A stretch of DNA of 64,000 nt from Prevotella sp. P5-108 (GTDB taxonomy: Bacteria > Bacteroidota > Bacteroidia > Bacteroidales > Bacteroidaceae), in the NCBI RefSeq assembly GCF_002251385.1, contig NZ_NPJJ01000057.1:62001-126000 (forward strand), in the 5' to 3' direction. Of the stretch, positions 44,968 through 54,260 are shown in pieces. Position 1 is the first letter of the stretch, and each line of letters starts with the position of its first letter. The translations under genes were made by a program, and so were the position numbers. Under the pieces are notes generated by a model that worked only from the letters and a program-made list of their open reading frames with translations, had not been told where the DNA came from and ran no database searches.

Positions 44968-47484
44968 ATGACAATGAAACAGACCCTGATAAGCATGGCG
45001 CTCATACTGATGCTCGCGCTATGCGCCAAAGCACAGAACACCCAGCACAGCTACACCATCACAGGCGTGGTGGCCGACTCGGTCACCCACGAGGGCGAGC
45101 CTTACGCCACGCTGACCATAGCGAGAGCCGACTCGGCAGCCAAGCCCGTAAAGCAAGCGCTCACCGACATCAAGGGCCGCTTCAGCATCAGCTCAAGCGG
45201 CACGGGCAGCTATCTGCTCATGGTAAGGTCGATGGGACGCAAGCCGATGCAGCGCGCCTACACCGTAGACGCCACCACACGCACCATAGACCTGGGCACG
45301 CTGCTCCTGCAGGACGGCGGCAACCAGCTGGAGACGGTCGAGGTGGTGGCCTACAAGCCGCTGGTCAAGGCCGATGTAGACAAGATAGCCTACAGCGTGG
45401 AGGACGACCCCGAGGCCAACACCAACACAGTGATAGAGATGCTCAAGAAGGTGCCCATGGTGACTGTAGACGGGCAGGACAACATACGGGTCAACGGCAA
45501 CAGCTCGTTCAAAATCTATGTGAACGGCAAGCCCAACAACATGATGACCAAGAACCCGAAGGAGATACTCAAGAGCATGTCCGCATCGAGCATCAAGAAG
45601 ATAGAGGTAATCACCAACCCCGGACCCAAATACGATGCCGAGGGCGTGGGCGGCATACTCAACATCATCACCACCGGCAGCGGCCCCGAGGGATATAATG
45701 CCTCGTTTTCTGCCGGAGCCAGCAACCACCACGTGAGCACCGGCGTCTTTGCCACCGTGAAGCAGGGCAAGCTCACCATGAGCGCCAGCTACAATGCCTA
45801 CCCCCAGTGGCAGCCTAAGAGCCATGGCGACCAGCTGGTGGTCAAGACCGACGACAGCGGCAACGAGACCCAGCGCGACGTGACCACATCGACTGACCGC
45901 GGGCACTCCATCTGGCACGGCGGAAACCTGGACGCAAGCTACGAGATAGACTCGCTCAGACTGCTCTCGGGCTCAATCTCCATCAGCCGCTATCACAGCA
46001 ACTACGACTTTGACAGCGACGTCTCGTCTACCCTACCCGCCACGGGCGAACGCCTCTACGGATATGGCATCCACCGTAACAACCGCGCCAACTGGAACGG
46101 ACTGTATGCCAACATAGACTACCAGCGCTCGTTCAGCGTAGAAGACCGACGCCTCACCCTCTCCTACCGCATAGACAGCGACCCCTCTGACAGCGAACAG
46201 CGGCTGAGATATACCGACAGGTACAGCAATGCCGACTGGGACGCCTTCATGAACCGCATAGCCGACCAGCGCAACACCGACAACCAGCTCTCTGTGGAGC
46301 ACACGTTCCAGATAGACTACACCACGCCCTTCGCCAAGTATCACAACTGGGAGACGGGAGTGAAATACATACTGCGCAACAACCGCTCGGACAACGACAA
46401 GTATACGCAGGCACCCGGACAGAGCGACGAGACCTACGACAGCGACAACAGTTCGCACTACCGTCACCGCAACGACATCCTGGCTGCCTATATGGGCTAT
46501 GGCTACCAGAAAGACAAGTGGTCGGCACGTCTGGGCATGCGCTATGAGCACACGCTGCAGAAGGTAAAGTATCTGCTGGGTCGCGGCGCCGACTTCCACA
46601 AGGACTTCGACGACGTGGTGCCCTCCGCCCGTCTGGGCTACAAGCTCGGCGAAGCCTCCAACGTGGCACTGGGCTACAAGATGCGCATCTACCGTCCGGG
46701 TATATGGTTTCTCAATCCCTATCTCGTAGACCGGGACCCACAGAACATCATGCAGGGCAACCCCAACCTGGTGTCGGAGAAGAGCCACGACATCAGCCTG
46801 CAGTACAGCAACTACTCGAGCAAGCTCACCTATAACCTCACCGCCAGCTACCGCTTCAACAACAACAGCATCGAGAGCATCACCCGTCTCACCGACGACC
46901 GCGACATCGCGGGGCTGCCCCACCCCACGGGCAAAGAGGTGCTCTACACCACCTATGCCAACATAGGCGAGACGCAGAGAGCGGCTCTGAGCGCGTATGT
47001 CAACTGGAACCCCTGGACAGACACACGCATCACACTCAACGGACAGGGCGGATACAAGAGCATGAGCGACGGCCAGGAGCTGCGCAACCATGGATGGGTA
47101 GCCAACGTCAATCTCGGCGTGCAGCAGACCATCGCCAAGACATGGACAGTGAGCGCAAACATCTACAAGAGCACACCTGAAATCATGCTGCAGGGCAAGA
47201 GCTGCGGGTTCTTCCAGGACTCCTACTCGCTCAACAAGACATTGATGGACAAGAGACTCAATCTCTCGGTATTCATCGTCAATCCCTTCAAGGGATATAT
47301 GACATGGCGCGACGAGCAGAGGGGCCCTAACTACTACACAGCATCAAGCAGCAGATACAGCCAGCGCACGTTTGGCGTGTCGGCAAGCCTGCGCATCGGC
47401 AAGCTCAAGGCCCAGGTGAAGCGTGCAGAGCGTAGCGTGGAAAACGACGACGTGAAGCAGGGCGGCGGTGGCGGCAAGGGTTAG
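44968..47484 (+). CDS. Outer-membrane TonB-dependent receptor-like beta-barrel protein (OMP_b-brl_3 type)
   Basis: The start is MTMKQTLISMALILMLALCAKAQ at 44968 (or the ATG at 44974); the in-frame ATG at 44920 precedes non-signal residues. Carboxypeptidase-regulatory-like domain ~28-110 (YTITGVVADSVTHEGEPYATLTIAR), plug ~120-240 (VDKIAYSVEDDPEANTNTVIEMLKKVP...KKIEVITNPGPKYDAEGVGGILNII), then a barrel. About 838 residues, with a Gly-rich C-terminal tail (VKQGGGGGKG) after the expected last strand. Homologous to the receptor at 36506. Probably monocistronic, with a strong terminator ~120 bp after the stop. Confidence 0.9.
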   Translation: MTMKQTLISMALILMLALCAKAQNTQHSYTITGVVADSVTHEGEPYATLTIARADSAAKPVKQALTDIKGRFSISSSGTGSYLLMVRSMGRKPMQRAYTVDATTRTIDLGTLLLQDGGNQLETVEVVAYKPLVKADVDKIAYSVEDDPEANTNTVIEMLKKVPMVTVDGQDNIRVNGNSSFKIYVNGKPNNMMTKNPKEILKSMSASSIKKIEVITNPGPKYDAEGVGGILNIITTGSGPEGYNASFSAGASNHHVSTGVFATVKQGKLTMSASYNAYPQWQPKSHGDQLVVKTDDSGNETQRDVTTSTDRGHSIWHGGNLDASYEIDSLRLLSGSISISRYHSNYDFDSDVSSTLPATGERLYGYGIHRNNRANWNGLYANIDYQRSFSVEDRRLTLSYRIDSDPSDSEQRLRYTDRYSNADWDAFMNRIADQRNTDNQLSVEHTFQIDYTTPFAKYHNWETGVKYILRNNRSDNDKYTQAPGQSDETYDSDNSSHYRHRNDILAAYMGYGYQKDKWSARLGMRYEHTLQKVKYLLGRGADFHKDFDDVVPSARLGYKLGEASNVALGYKMRIYRPGIWFLNPYLVDRDPQNIMQGNPNLVSEKSHDISLQYSNYSSKLTYNLTASYRFNNNSIESITRLTDDRDIAGLPHPTGKEVLYTTYANIGETQRAALSAYVNWNPWTDTRITLNGQGGYKSMSDGQELRNHGWVANVNLGVQQTIAKTWTVSANIYKSTPEIMLQGKSCGFFQDSYSLNKTLMDKRLNLSVFIVNPFKGYMTWRDEQRGPNYYTASSSRYSQRTFGVSASLRIGKLKAQVKRAERSVENDDVKQGGGGGKG

Positions 47485-47606
47485 CGCAGAGCCTGCCCCG
47501 GCACGGCTCTGGCTGACATCAGAGCCACCAGCGACAGGCTGAAAGACAGAGAAAGCGGCCAGAAAGACAGCAAGGGACATCGCGCATCGACACGCGACAC
47601 TCAGAA

Positions 47607-47632
47607 AAATGCAGCACGGCTGCATTTTTTTT
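47607..47632 (+). terminator. Intrinsic terminator of the 44968 receptor gene
   Basis: A 9-bp stem AAATGCAGC/GCTGCATTT with a 3-base loop, followed by TTTTTT. Confidence 0.85.
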
Positions 47633-47642
47633 GTGCCAAACC

Positions 47643-47673
47643 TTTGTCGGTAAGATAAATGTGAGTATCTTTG
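47643..47673 (+). promoter_or_regulatory. Promoter of the DUF4251/TonB-like pair
   Basis: TTTG (47643-47646), 19 bp, TATCTTTG (47666-47673); ATG 30 bp further. Confidence 0.75.
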
Positions 47674-47702
47674 AAACCGACATTCAGATAACGACAACAA
47701 GC

Positions 47703-48209
47703 ATGAAAACCAAACAGACACTGACAGTCATCATCGCCACGCTGGCACTCACCGCCTGTGGCGTGCAGAAGTTGAGCCAGACGGAGAAACTCGTCAGGCA
47801 GACCCTGATAGCCCAGGAGACCGACAGCCTGGTAAAAAGCCGCCGCTTCGGCGTGGAGGTGTCGGCTGTATTCCCCCAGGGTGCTTCGATGCGCCATCTC
47901 AACTACGACTACGGCATCCAGGTTCACGGCGACACGCTGCGCTCGTATCTCCCCTACTTCGGCCGTGCCTACGAGGTGCCCTACGGCGGCGGCAAGGGGC
48001 TCGACTTCTCGGAGCCGATGAAACGATGGACGCTGACAGAGATGAAGAAAGGCGAGCAGCAGATGAAGATATGGGTGGAGAACGAGGAAGACTCGTACGT
48101 ATACACGGTCCACATCTATCCGTCGGGCGTGGTAGACCTGACGGTAGACAGCCGGCAGCGCGACCGCATACGCTATAACGGTAACATCACCAAGGAGGCG
48201 CGCCGATGA
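47703..48209 (+). CDS. DUF4251-family lipoprotein
   Basis: 168 residues from MKTKQTLTVIIATLALTACG, a lipoprotein signal with lipobox LTAC; an upstream open extension lies before the promoter and is excluded. The mature part contains the DUF4251-like core: VEVSAVFPQGASMRHLNYDYGIQVHGDTLRSYLPYFGRAYEVPYGGGKGLDFSEP, then strands near WTLTEMKKGEQQMKIWVENEEDSYVYTVHIY. Envelope protein of unknown role. The stop overlaps the start of the next gene (ATGA). Confidence 0.85.
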   Translation: MKTKQTLTVIIATLALTACGVQKLSQTEKLVRQTLIAQETDSLVKSRRFGVEVSAVFPQGASMRHLNYDYGIQVHGDTLRSYLPYFGRAYEVPYGGGKGLDFSEPMKRWTLTEMKKGEQQMKIWVENEEDSYVYTVHIYPSGVVDLTVDSRQRDRIRYNGNITKEARR

Positions 48210-49318
48210 GACGCCTTATACTATATATAATAGGTATAGTGGTGACGGCTATGGGCGCCCACGCCAATCCTCGCTACTGTGCCCGCTATGTCAAGGAGCA
48301 TCTGCTCTACCAGCGGGGGGCTGAGACCAACGTGATAGACATAGACATGGAGTGGCCCGAGATGGTCGACGGGTCGGCGGCGGTGCCTCTGCAGCGGCTG
48401 CTGACACGCACCCTGCTCGGCAACGAGCACTCGACGCTCGACAGTGCCTACACCCGCTTTCTCGCACGCTTTGGCAAGCCCGTGACTCGGCAGTTTGACT
48501 CTATCCCCGACGACAGCCGCTTCTGCTACGTCAGTTGTACGCTCAAGCTGATAGGTCACCGTGCCGACAGTTATATCTCGATGAGAGCCAGCTATGTATG
48601 CTCGCCCGAGCAGAACTCAACGCAAAAGGGCGATACGGTGTCGATGCTGGTCACGTATGACCTCGGCAGCGGCACAATCATGCGCGATGCCGACCTGCTG
48701 CGCATCAACCGACTGCGCGACGGGTACTACGGCGACGACGTCGTCTACAACCTGCTCGCCGGAACCCACACCCCGCTGCCCGACAACATCTATACGCTAC
48801 AGGTAAACGATGCCTGTCTCGCTGACGACGCACTGCTGATAGACATGTGCTGCACCGACGGCGAGCGCATCACCCCCTTCACCACGCTGGTGGCTCCCGA
48901 CCGCATCAGGAGCATCGTGACCAAGAACGTGAAGCGGCTCATGAGCGGCAGCGTCACTCTCCTCACCGACCAGTATATGCTGCCCACGCGCGTGGATGGC
49001 GACACGGTATACACCCATGCCGACCAGGCTCCCCGATTTGACTTCAACGGCGAGAGCCTGATGAACTATCTGGCTCGCAACCTCAGACTCGACCCTGTGG
49101 CTATCGAGCGGCTTCCTGCAGGGGCTCGCGCCGTCATTGCCTTCATCGTAGACGCCAGCGGACACATACGCCGCCCCTGTGTGGTGAGCAGTGCCACGCC
49201 CGGGATTGACCGCGAACTGATGCGCGCAGCCCGACTCATGCCCGCATGGGCACCAGGAACGGTGGGAGGCAAGCCAGCCAACGTGTGGTGCATGCTGCCC
49301 ATAGTGCTGAAGAAATAG
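48206..49318 (+). CDS. Exported protein with DUF3298-like and TonB C-terminal-like domains
   Basis: 370 residues with signal peptide MRRLILYIIGIVVTAMGAHA. The middle (~40-240) resembles RsiV/DUF3298-type proteins: STLDSAYTRFLARFGKPVTRQFDSIPDDSRFCYVSC, SYISMRASYVCSPEQNSTQKGDTVSMLVTYDLGSGTIMRDADLL. The C-terminal ~90 residues look like a TonB_C domain: GARAVIAFIVDASGHIRRPCVVSSATPGIDRELMRAARLMPAWAPGTVGGKPANVWCMLPIVL. It lacks the membrane-anchor and proline region of a true TonB. Cotranscribed with the DUF4251 gene. Function unknown. Confidence 0.8.
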   Translation: MRRLILYIIGIVVTAMGAHANPRYCARYVKEHLLYQRGAETNVIDIDMEWPEMVDGSAAVPLQRLLTRTLLGNEHSTLDSAYTRFLARFGKPVTRQFDSIPDDSRFCYVSCTLKLIGHRADSYISMRASYVCSPEQNSTQKGDTVSMLVTYDLGSGTIMRDADLLRINRLRDGYYGDDVVYNLLAGTHTPLPDNIYTLQVNDACLADDALLIDMCCTDGERITPFTTLVAPDRIRSIVTKNVKRLMSGSVTLLTDQYMLPTRVDGDTVYTHADQAPRFDFNGESLMNYLARNLRLDPVAIERLPAGARAVIAFIVDASGHIRRPCVVSSATPGIDRELMRAARLMPAWAPGTVGGKPANVWCMLPIVLKK

Positions 49319-49610
49319 AAATCGCACGGTGGGTCATCTCCAGCTGCGCAGAGGCATCCTCCAGCGATGCCAAGACACCCTCCAGCGACGCAGAGTTATG
49401 CTCCACGCCGCTGGTGTTGTCTTCAAGGGTCGGGAAGCGGCAGAAAAGGGTGCCGAAAGCGGTGGTGACAAGCCTGGCGACAGGCGGCGAAAAAGCCACG
49501 CAAATTGCACTATGTCAACCAGATACGACAAATGGCACAAAAATCAGAAAAAAGTGTACAATTATTGTTAAAATACGCACAAAACTGAACTACGTTACTG
49601 AGAAGTTTAT
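49319..49610. repeat. Gene-free region with a degenerate 21-bp array
   Basis: CTCCAG-type units start at 49338, 49359, 49380 and 49401, exactly 21 bp apart, with diverged interiors (CTCCAGCGATGCCAAGACAC, CTCCAGCGACGCAGAGTTAT). After the array the sequence becomes AT-rich toward the acrA promoter. No gene seen. Confidence 0.6.
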
Positions 49611-49618
49611 TAACTTTG
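49611..49618 (+). promoter_or_regulatory. Promoter -7 box for the RND efflux operon
   Basis: TAACTTTG followed by CAGTG, 93 bp before the ATG. Confidence 0.6.
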
Positions 49619-49622
49619 CAGT

Positions 49623-49659
49623 GTCAAAAAACTTTTTGACCGCTGTAGGTTTTCTACAG
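49623..49659 (+). promoter_or_regulatory. Two adjacent palindromes in the RND operon leader, possible operator
   Basis: GTCAAAAA-AC-TTTTTGAC (49623-49640) is a perfect palindrome. CTGTAG-GTTTT-CTACAG (49643-49659) is an inverted repeat. Both lie just after the -7 box, where a repressor bound to DNA or a structured leader could act. Confidence 0.5.
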
Positions 49660-49711
49660 TGTCGTGTTTAGGGATACAATTGAAACATCAATATTAATAG
49701 CATAATTAGGT

Positions 49712-50923
49712 ATGAAAGTAAGAAAATTCTCGCTTGTGGTAGCCTGTATCGGGGCTACTCTTTTAGCTTCATGTGGGAAAAGTGGTGGCGGAATGCCCAA
49801 CTTCGGTGACAACGAGTTTGCCGTACGCACGATAGCATCGTCGAACGCTGCGCTGCAGACCACCTACCCCGCCACCATCAAAGGTATTCAGGATGTAGAG
49901 GTACGTCCGAAGGTGTCAGGCTTCATCACCAAGGTTCTGGTGCATGAGGGTCAGACCGTAGCTGCCGGTCAGGTGCTCTTCACCATCGACAGCGAGACCT
50001 ATGCCGCTGCCGTGCGTCAGGCCCGGGCAGCCGTCAGCACCGCCAAGGCTCAGCTGAGCACCGCCAAGCTGACCATGGACAACAACAAGAAACTGTATGA
50101 CAAGGCCATCATCGGCCAGTATGAGTATACCTCTTCTGCCAACTCTTACGCCACAGCCCAGGCTCAACTTGCCCAGGCCGAGGCCGCTCTTGCCGCTGCC
50201 CGCGAGCAGTTGGCATGGTGCAGTGTGAAGAGCCCGGCAGCCGGTGTAGTGGGCAGTCTGCCCTTCAAGGCTGGCGCATTGGTAAGCGCGTCGGGTCAGG
50301 CATTGACCACGGTGTCGGACGTAAGCACCGTAGAGGTGTTCTTCTCAGTCTCTGAGAGCGAGCTGCTGGCTCTGAGCAAGACCAACGGCAGCACCCAGGC
50401 TGCCATCGCCTCCTTCCCTGAGCTGAAGTTGAAGTTGGCCGACGGCTCTATCTACAACCATCCCGGCAAGGTAGTCAAGATGAGCGGTGTGCTCGACGCC
50501 ACTACCGGTTCGGTATCTCTGATAGCCCACTTTGCCAATCCCGACAAGCTGCTGAAGAGCGGCGGCGCCGGCACCATCATCGTGCCCTCGGTAGACCAGG
50601 GTGCCATCCAGATACCTCAGGAGGCCTGCTCACAGATACAGAACAAGACCTTCGTGTATGTAGTGACCAAGGACAACAAGGTGAAATATACCGAGATAAC
50701 CATCAACCCCCAGAACGACGGCCAGACTTATATCGTGACCTCGGGTCTGCACGTGGGTGACCGCATCGTGACCAAGGGTATCACCAAGCTCACCGACGGT
50801 ATGGAGATTGTCCCCATCACCGAGCAACGCTATCAGCAGAAGATAGACGAGGCAGCCAAGCTGGCCGAGAGCCAGGGCAACGCCCACGACTTCGCTGCCA
50901 CCATGAGCGGCAAGAAGAAGTAA
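49712..50923 (+). CDS. RND efflux periplasmic adaptor (AcrA/MexA family)
   Basis: 403 residues with lipoprotein signal MKVRKFSLVVACIGATLLASCGK. Lipoyl half-motifs are TYPATIKGIQDVEVRPKVSGFITKVLVHEGQTVAAGQVLF and WCSVKSPAAGVVGSLPFKAGALV. An alpha-hairpin lies between them (YAAAVRQARAAVSTAKAQLSTAKLTMDNNKKLYDKAIIG). The beta-barrel and membrane-proximal domains end at KYTEITINPQNDGQTYIVTSGLHVGDRIVTKG. It joins the inner-membrane pump encoded 37 bp downstream to an outer-membrane channel. First gene of acrA-acrB-oprM-lpxA-like. Confidence 0.96.
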   Translation: MKVRKFSLVVACIGATLLASCGKSGGGMPNFGDNEFAVRTIASSNAALQTTYPATIKGIQDVEVRPKVSGFITKVLVHEGQTVAAGQVLFTIDSETYAAAVRQARAAVSTAKAQLSTAKLTMDNNKKLYDKAIIGQYEYTSSANSYATAQAQLAQAEAALAAAREQLAWCSVKSPAAGVVGSLPFKAGALVSASGQALTTVSDVSTVEVFFSVSESELLALSKTNGSTQAAIASFPELKLKLADGSIYNHPGKVVKMSGVLDATTGSVSLIAHFANPDKLLKSGGAGTIIVPSVDQGAIQIPQEACSQIQNKTFVYVVTKDNKVKYTEITINPQNDGQTYIVTSGLHVGDRIVTKGITKLTDGMEIVPITEQRYQQKIDEAAKLAESQGNAHDFAATMSGKKK

Positions 50924-50960
50924 GCATATATATAATAAGGTATAAGAAAACAAGTAAATC

Positions 50961-53900
50961 ATGACATTTACAAACTTTATCAAACGACCGGTACTCTCGA
51001 CGGTAATCTCCATCTTCTTCGTCTTGCTGGGTACCATCGGTCTGATATCGCTGCCAGTGGAGCAGTACCCCGATATCGCACCGCCTACAATCTCGGTATC
51101 GACCACCTATACCGGTGCCGATGCCCAGACGGTGCTCAACTCTGTCATCGTACCGCTCGAGGAGAGCATCAACGGTGTGGAGAACATGACCTATATGACC
51201 TCGTCGGCCACCAACGACGGTATGGCCAACATCACCGTATTCTTCAAGCAGGGATCTGACCCCGATATGGCAGCCGTAAACGTGCAGAACCGCGTGTCTC
51301 AAGCACAGGCGCTGCTCCCCGCCGAAGTAACCCGCGTGGGTGTGACCGTGTCGAAACGCCAGACATCCAACGTGATAATGTTCTCTATCACCTCCGAGGA
51401 CGGCCGCTACGACGACGAGTTCGTTACCAACTACGCGCTGATTAACGTCATCCCCCAGCTTAAGCGTATTACCGGTGTGGGTGATGTGCAGAGTCCCTCT
51501 ATGCGTAACTACTCTATGCGTATATGGCTCAAGCCCGAGAAGATGAAGGAGTACGGACTCGTACCTTCTGATATTTCAACCGCCCTGGGTGAGCAGAACA
51601 TCGAGGCTGCCCCAGGTAAGTTTGGCGAGAACTCGGATATGGCTTACGAGTATGTGCTGCGCTACAAGGGTCGTCTGAAGACCGTGCCCGAGTATGAGAA
51701 CATACTGCTCAAGAGCAACACCACAGGTCAGACCCTGCGCTTGGGTGATGTGGCACGCATCGAACTGGGCGGTCTGAGTTACGCCGTAAGTCTGAAGAAC
51801 AACGGCCAGCCCGCCGTGATGGGTATGGTACAGCAGATTGCCGGCTCTAACGCCACCCAGATAGCCACCGACGTGAAGAAAGCCCTGGCTGAAGCCAGCA
51901 AGAGCTTCCCTCCCGGACTGGAGTACACCATCGAGCAGGATGTGACCGAGTTCCTCTACGCCTCTATCGAGGAGGTAGTGTTTACCCTCATCATCACGCT
52001 GCTGCTGGTATTCATGGTAGTGTATATCTTCCTCCAGGACTTCCGCTCGACCCTCATCCCTATGATTGCCGTACCTGTGGCGCTCATAGGTACCTTCCTC
52101 TTCCTCTGGATATTCGGTTTCTCCGTCAACCTGCTTACCCTCTCGGCGCTGCTGTTGGCCATCGCCATCGTGGTCGATGATGCCATCGTGGTAGTCGAGG
52201 CCGTCCACGCCAAGCTGGACCAGGGCTACAAGAGCGCGTTGACCGCCTCTATCGACGCGATGAACGAGATTTCGGGTGCCATCATCTCCATCACGCTGGT
52301 AATGTCGGCTGTGTTTATCCCCGTGTCATTCATGGGCGGCACATCCGGTACCTTCTATCGCGAGTTTGGTGTGACCATGGCCGTATCTATCGTCATCTCC
52401 GCCATCAACGCCCTCACCCTGTCGCCAGCCCTCTGTGCCATGCTGCTGAAGCCCCATGCCGACGACGCCGACAGCCACAAGGCCAAGTCGTTCATTGACC
52501 GCTTCCACGCTGGCTTCAACTACCAGTTTGAGAAGATTACCAATAAGTATAAAGGTGGTGTCGAGTGGATTATCCGCCACGGCATGATAACCGCCGGTAC
52601 GATAGTCGCAGGTATTGCCGTGCTGGTCATCCTGATGGCTACCACCAAGACCGGACTTGTGCCCGACGAGGATACCGGTACCCTCTTTGTGACCATTTCG
52701 GCAGCCCCTGGTACCAGCCAGGAGCGCACGCTGAAGATTGTGGACCAGGTAGACAAGATGCTGGCAGGCAACCCCGCCATCCAGCGGCGTGAGGCCATCA
52801 TCGGATACAACTTCATCGCAGGCCAGGGCTCAGACCAGGCCACCTTCATCATCAAGCTGAAGCCATTCGACGAGCGCCCTGGCGGTTTCTTCCACCGCAT
52901 CAAGAGCGCGATTACCGGCGGCGGCATCGAGGCCCTCTTCGTCAATCCTATGGAGTCGGGCTCAGTGCTGGGCATGATCTACAAGCAGACCGCGACCATC
53001 AAGGACGCCCAGATTCTGGCCTTCGGCCCTCCTATGATTCCTGGCTTCTCTGCCCAGAGCGGTGTGACGATGACCATGCAGGACAAGACCGGTGGCGACT
53101 TGAACCGCTTCTTCGAGGTGACCAAGAACTTCCTCGCCGAGCTCAACAAGCGCCCCGAGATACAGAACGCCATGACTTCATACAACCCCAACTATCCCCA
53201 GTACATGGTGGATGTAGACGTAGCCAAGACCAAGCAGGCCGGCATCTCACCCTCTACGGTGCTCGCCACCCTGCAGGGCTACTACGGAGGTATGTATGCG
53301 TCTAACTTCAACGCCTACGGCAAGCTCTATCGTGTAATGATACAGGGTGACGTGTCGAGCCGTATGCGCCCCGAGGATCTGTCCAACATCTACGTGCGCA
53401 CCTCGTCGGGCCAGATGTCGCCTGTAAGCGAGTTTATCAACCTGCGCCGAGTATACGGACCGTCCAACGTGAACCGTTTCAACCTTTTCACCTCTATCAA
53501 CGTGTCGGTTACCCCCAATACGGGCTACTCTACCGGTGAGGCCATCAAGGCCATCTCTGAGGTGTCCAAGGACAATCTGCCCGACGGCTACGGCTACGAG
53601 TATTCTGGTCTTACCCGCTCTGAGGCAGAGTCGAGCAACTCTACCGCCATCATCTTCGTACTCTGTATCGTATTCGTTTACCTGATTCTGAGTGCGCAGT
53701 ACGAGAGCTACATCCTGCCTCTGTCGGTAGTGCTGTCCATCCCCTTCGGTCTGGCTGGTGCGTTTATCTTCACCAACCTCTTCGGCCACTCCAACGACAT
53801 CTACATGCAGATTTCGCTGATTATGCTTATCGGTCTGTTGGCCAAGAACGCCATCCTTATCGTGCAGTTCGCCCTTGAGCGCCGCCGCACGGGTATGGCC

Positions 53901-54230
53901 ATCAAGTACTCGGCCATCCTGGGAGCCGCAGCCCGTCTGCGTCCTATCCTGATGACCTCACTGGCCATGGTTATCGGTCTGCTGCCACTGATGTTTGCTT
54001 CGGGTGTAGGCAAGAACGGTAACCAGACTCTGGGTGCCGCCGCCGTGGGAGGTATGTTCATCGGTACCGCCATCCAGGTATTCGTAGTGCCCGCCCTCTT
54101 CGTGGTATTCCAGTGGCTCCAGGAGCGCATTAGTCCGCTCAAGTTCGAGGACGAGACCAACGAGGAAGCTGCCGCCGAGCTGGAGCAGTATGCCTCTGCC
54201 GCCCACCACAGAGGACTGACCAAGAAGTAG
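50961..54230 (+). CDS. RND multidrug efflux pump, HAE1 family (AcrB-like)
   Basis: Proton-driven inner-membrane trimer of 1089 residues with twelve helices and two large periplasmic loops. It starts MTFTNFIKRPVLSTVISIFFVLLG. Hallmarks are DYALINVIPQLKRI-like loop sequence (TNYALINVIPQLKRITGVGDVQ), the proton-relay helix LLLAIAIVVDDAIVVVEAVHAKL near residue 400, and the second-half motif LIGLLAKNAILIVQFALERR. Near the C-terminus ARLRPILMTSLAMVIGLLPLMFASG is diagnostic of HAE1. The preceding gap carries an AT-rich TATATATAATAAGGTATA sequence. Confidence 0.97.
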   Translation: MTFTNFIKRPVLSTVISIFFVLLGTIGLISLPVEQYPDIAPPTISVSTTYTGADAQTVLNSVIVPLEESINGVENMTYMTSSATNDGMANITVFFKQGSDPDMAAVNVQNRVSQAQALLPAEVTRVGVTVSKRQTSNVIMFSITSEDGRYDDEFVTNYALINVIPQLKRITGVGDVQSPSMRNYSMRIWLKPEKMKEYGLVPSDISTALGEQNIEAAPGKFGENSDMAYEYVLRYKGRLKTVPEYENILLKSNTTGQTLRLGDVARIELGGLSYAVSLKNNGQPAVMGMVQQIAGSNATQIATDVKKALAEASKSFPPGLEYTIEQDVTEFLYASIEEVVFTLIITLLLVFMVVYIFLQDFRSTLIPMIAVPVALIGTFLFLWIFGFSVNLLTLSALLLAIAIVVDDAIVVVEAVHAKLDQGYKSALTASIDAMNEISGAIISITLVMSAVFIPVSFMGGTSGTFYREFGVTMAVSIVISAINALTLSPALCAMLLKPHADDADSHKAKSFIDRFHAGFNYQFEKITNKYKGGVEWIIRHGMITAGTIVAGIAVLVILMATTKTGLVPDEDTGTLFVTISAAPGTSQERTLKIVDQVDKMLAGNPAIQRREAIIGYNFIAGQGSDQATFIIKLKPFDERPGGFFHRIKSAITGGGIEALFVNPMESGSVLGMIYKQTATIKDAQILAFGPPMIPGFSAQSGVTMTMQDKTGGDLNRFFEVTKNFLAELNKRPEIQNAMTSYNPNYPQYMVDVDVAKTKQAGISPSTVLATLQGYYGGMYASNFNAYGKLYRVMIQGDVSSRMRPEDLSNIYVRTSSGQMSPVSEFINLRRVYGPSNVNRFNLFTSINVSVTPNTGYSTGEAIKAISEVSKDNLPDGYGYEYSGLTRSEAESSNSTAIIFVLCIVFVYLILSAQYESYILPLSVVLSIPFGLAGAFIFTNLFGHSNDIYMQISLIMLIGLLAKNAILIVQFALERRRTGMAIKYSAILGAAARLRPILMTSLAMVIGLLPLMFASGVGKNGNQTLGAAAVGGMFIGTAIQVFVVPALFVVFQWLQERISPLKFEDETNEEAAAELEQYASAAHHRGLTKK

Positions 54231-54260
54231 TAAACCGACCAATAACTTGAAGTAAAGACA

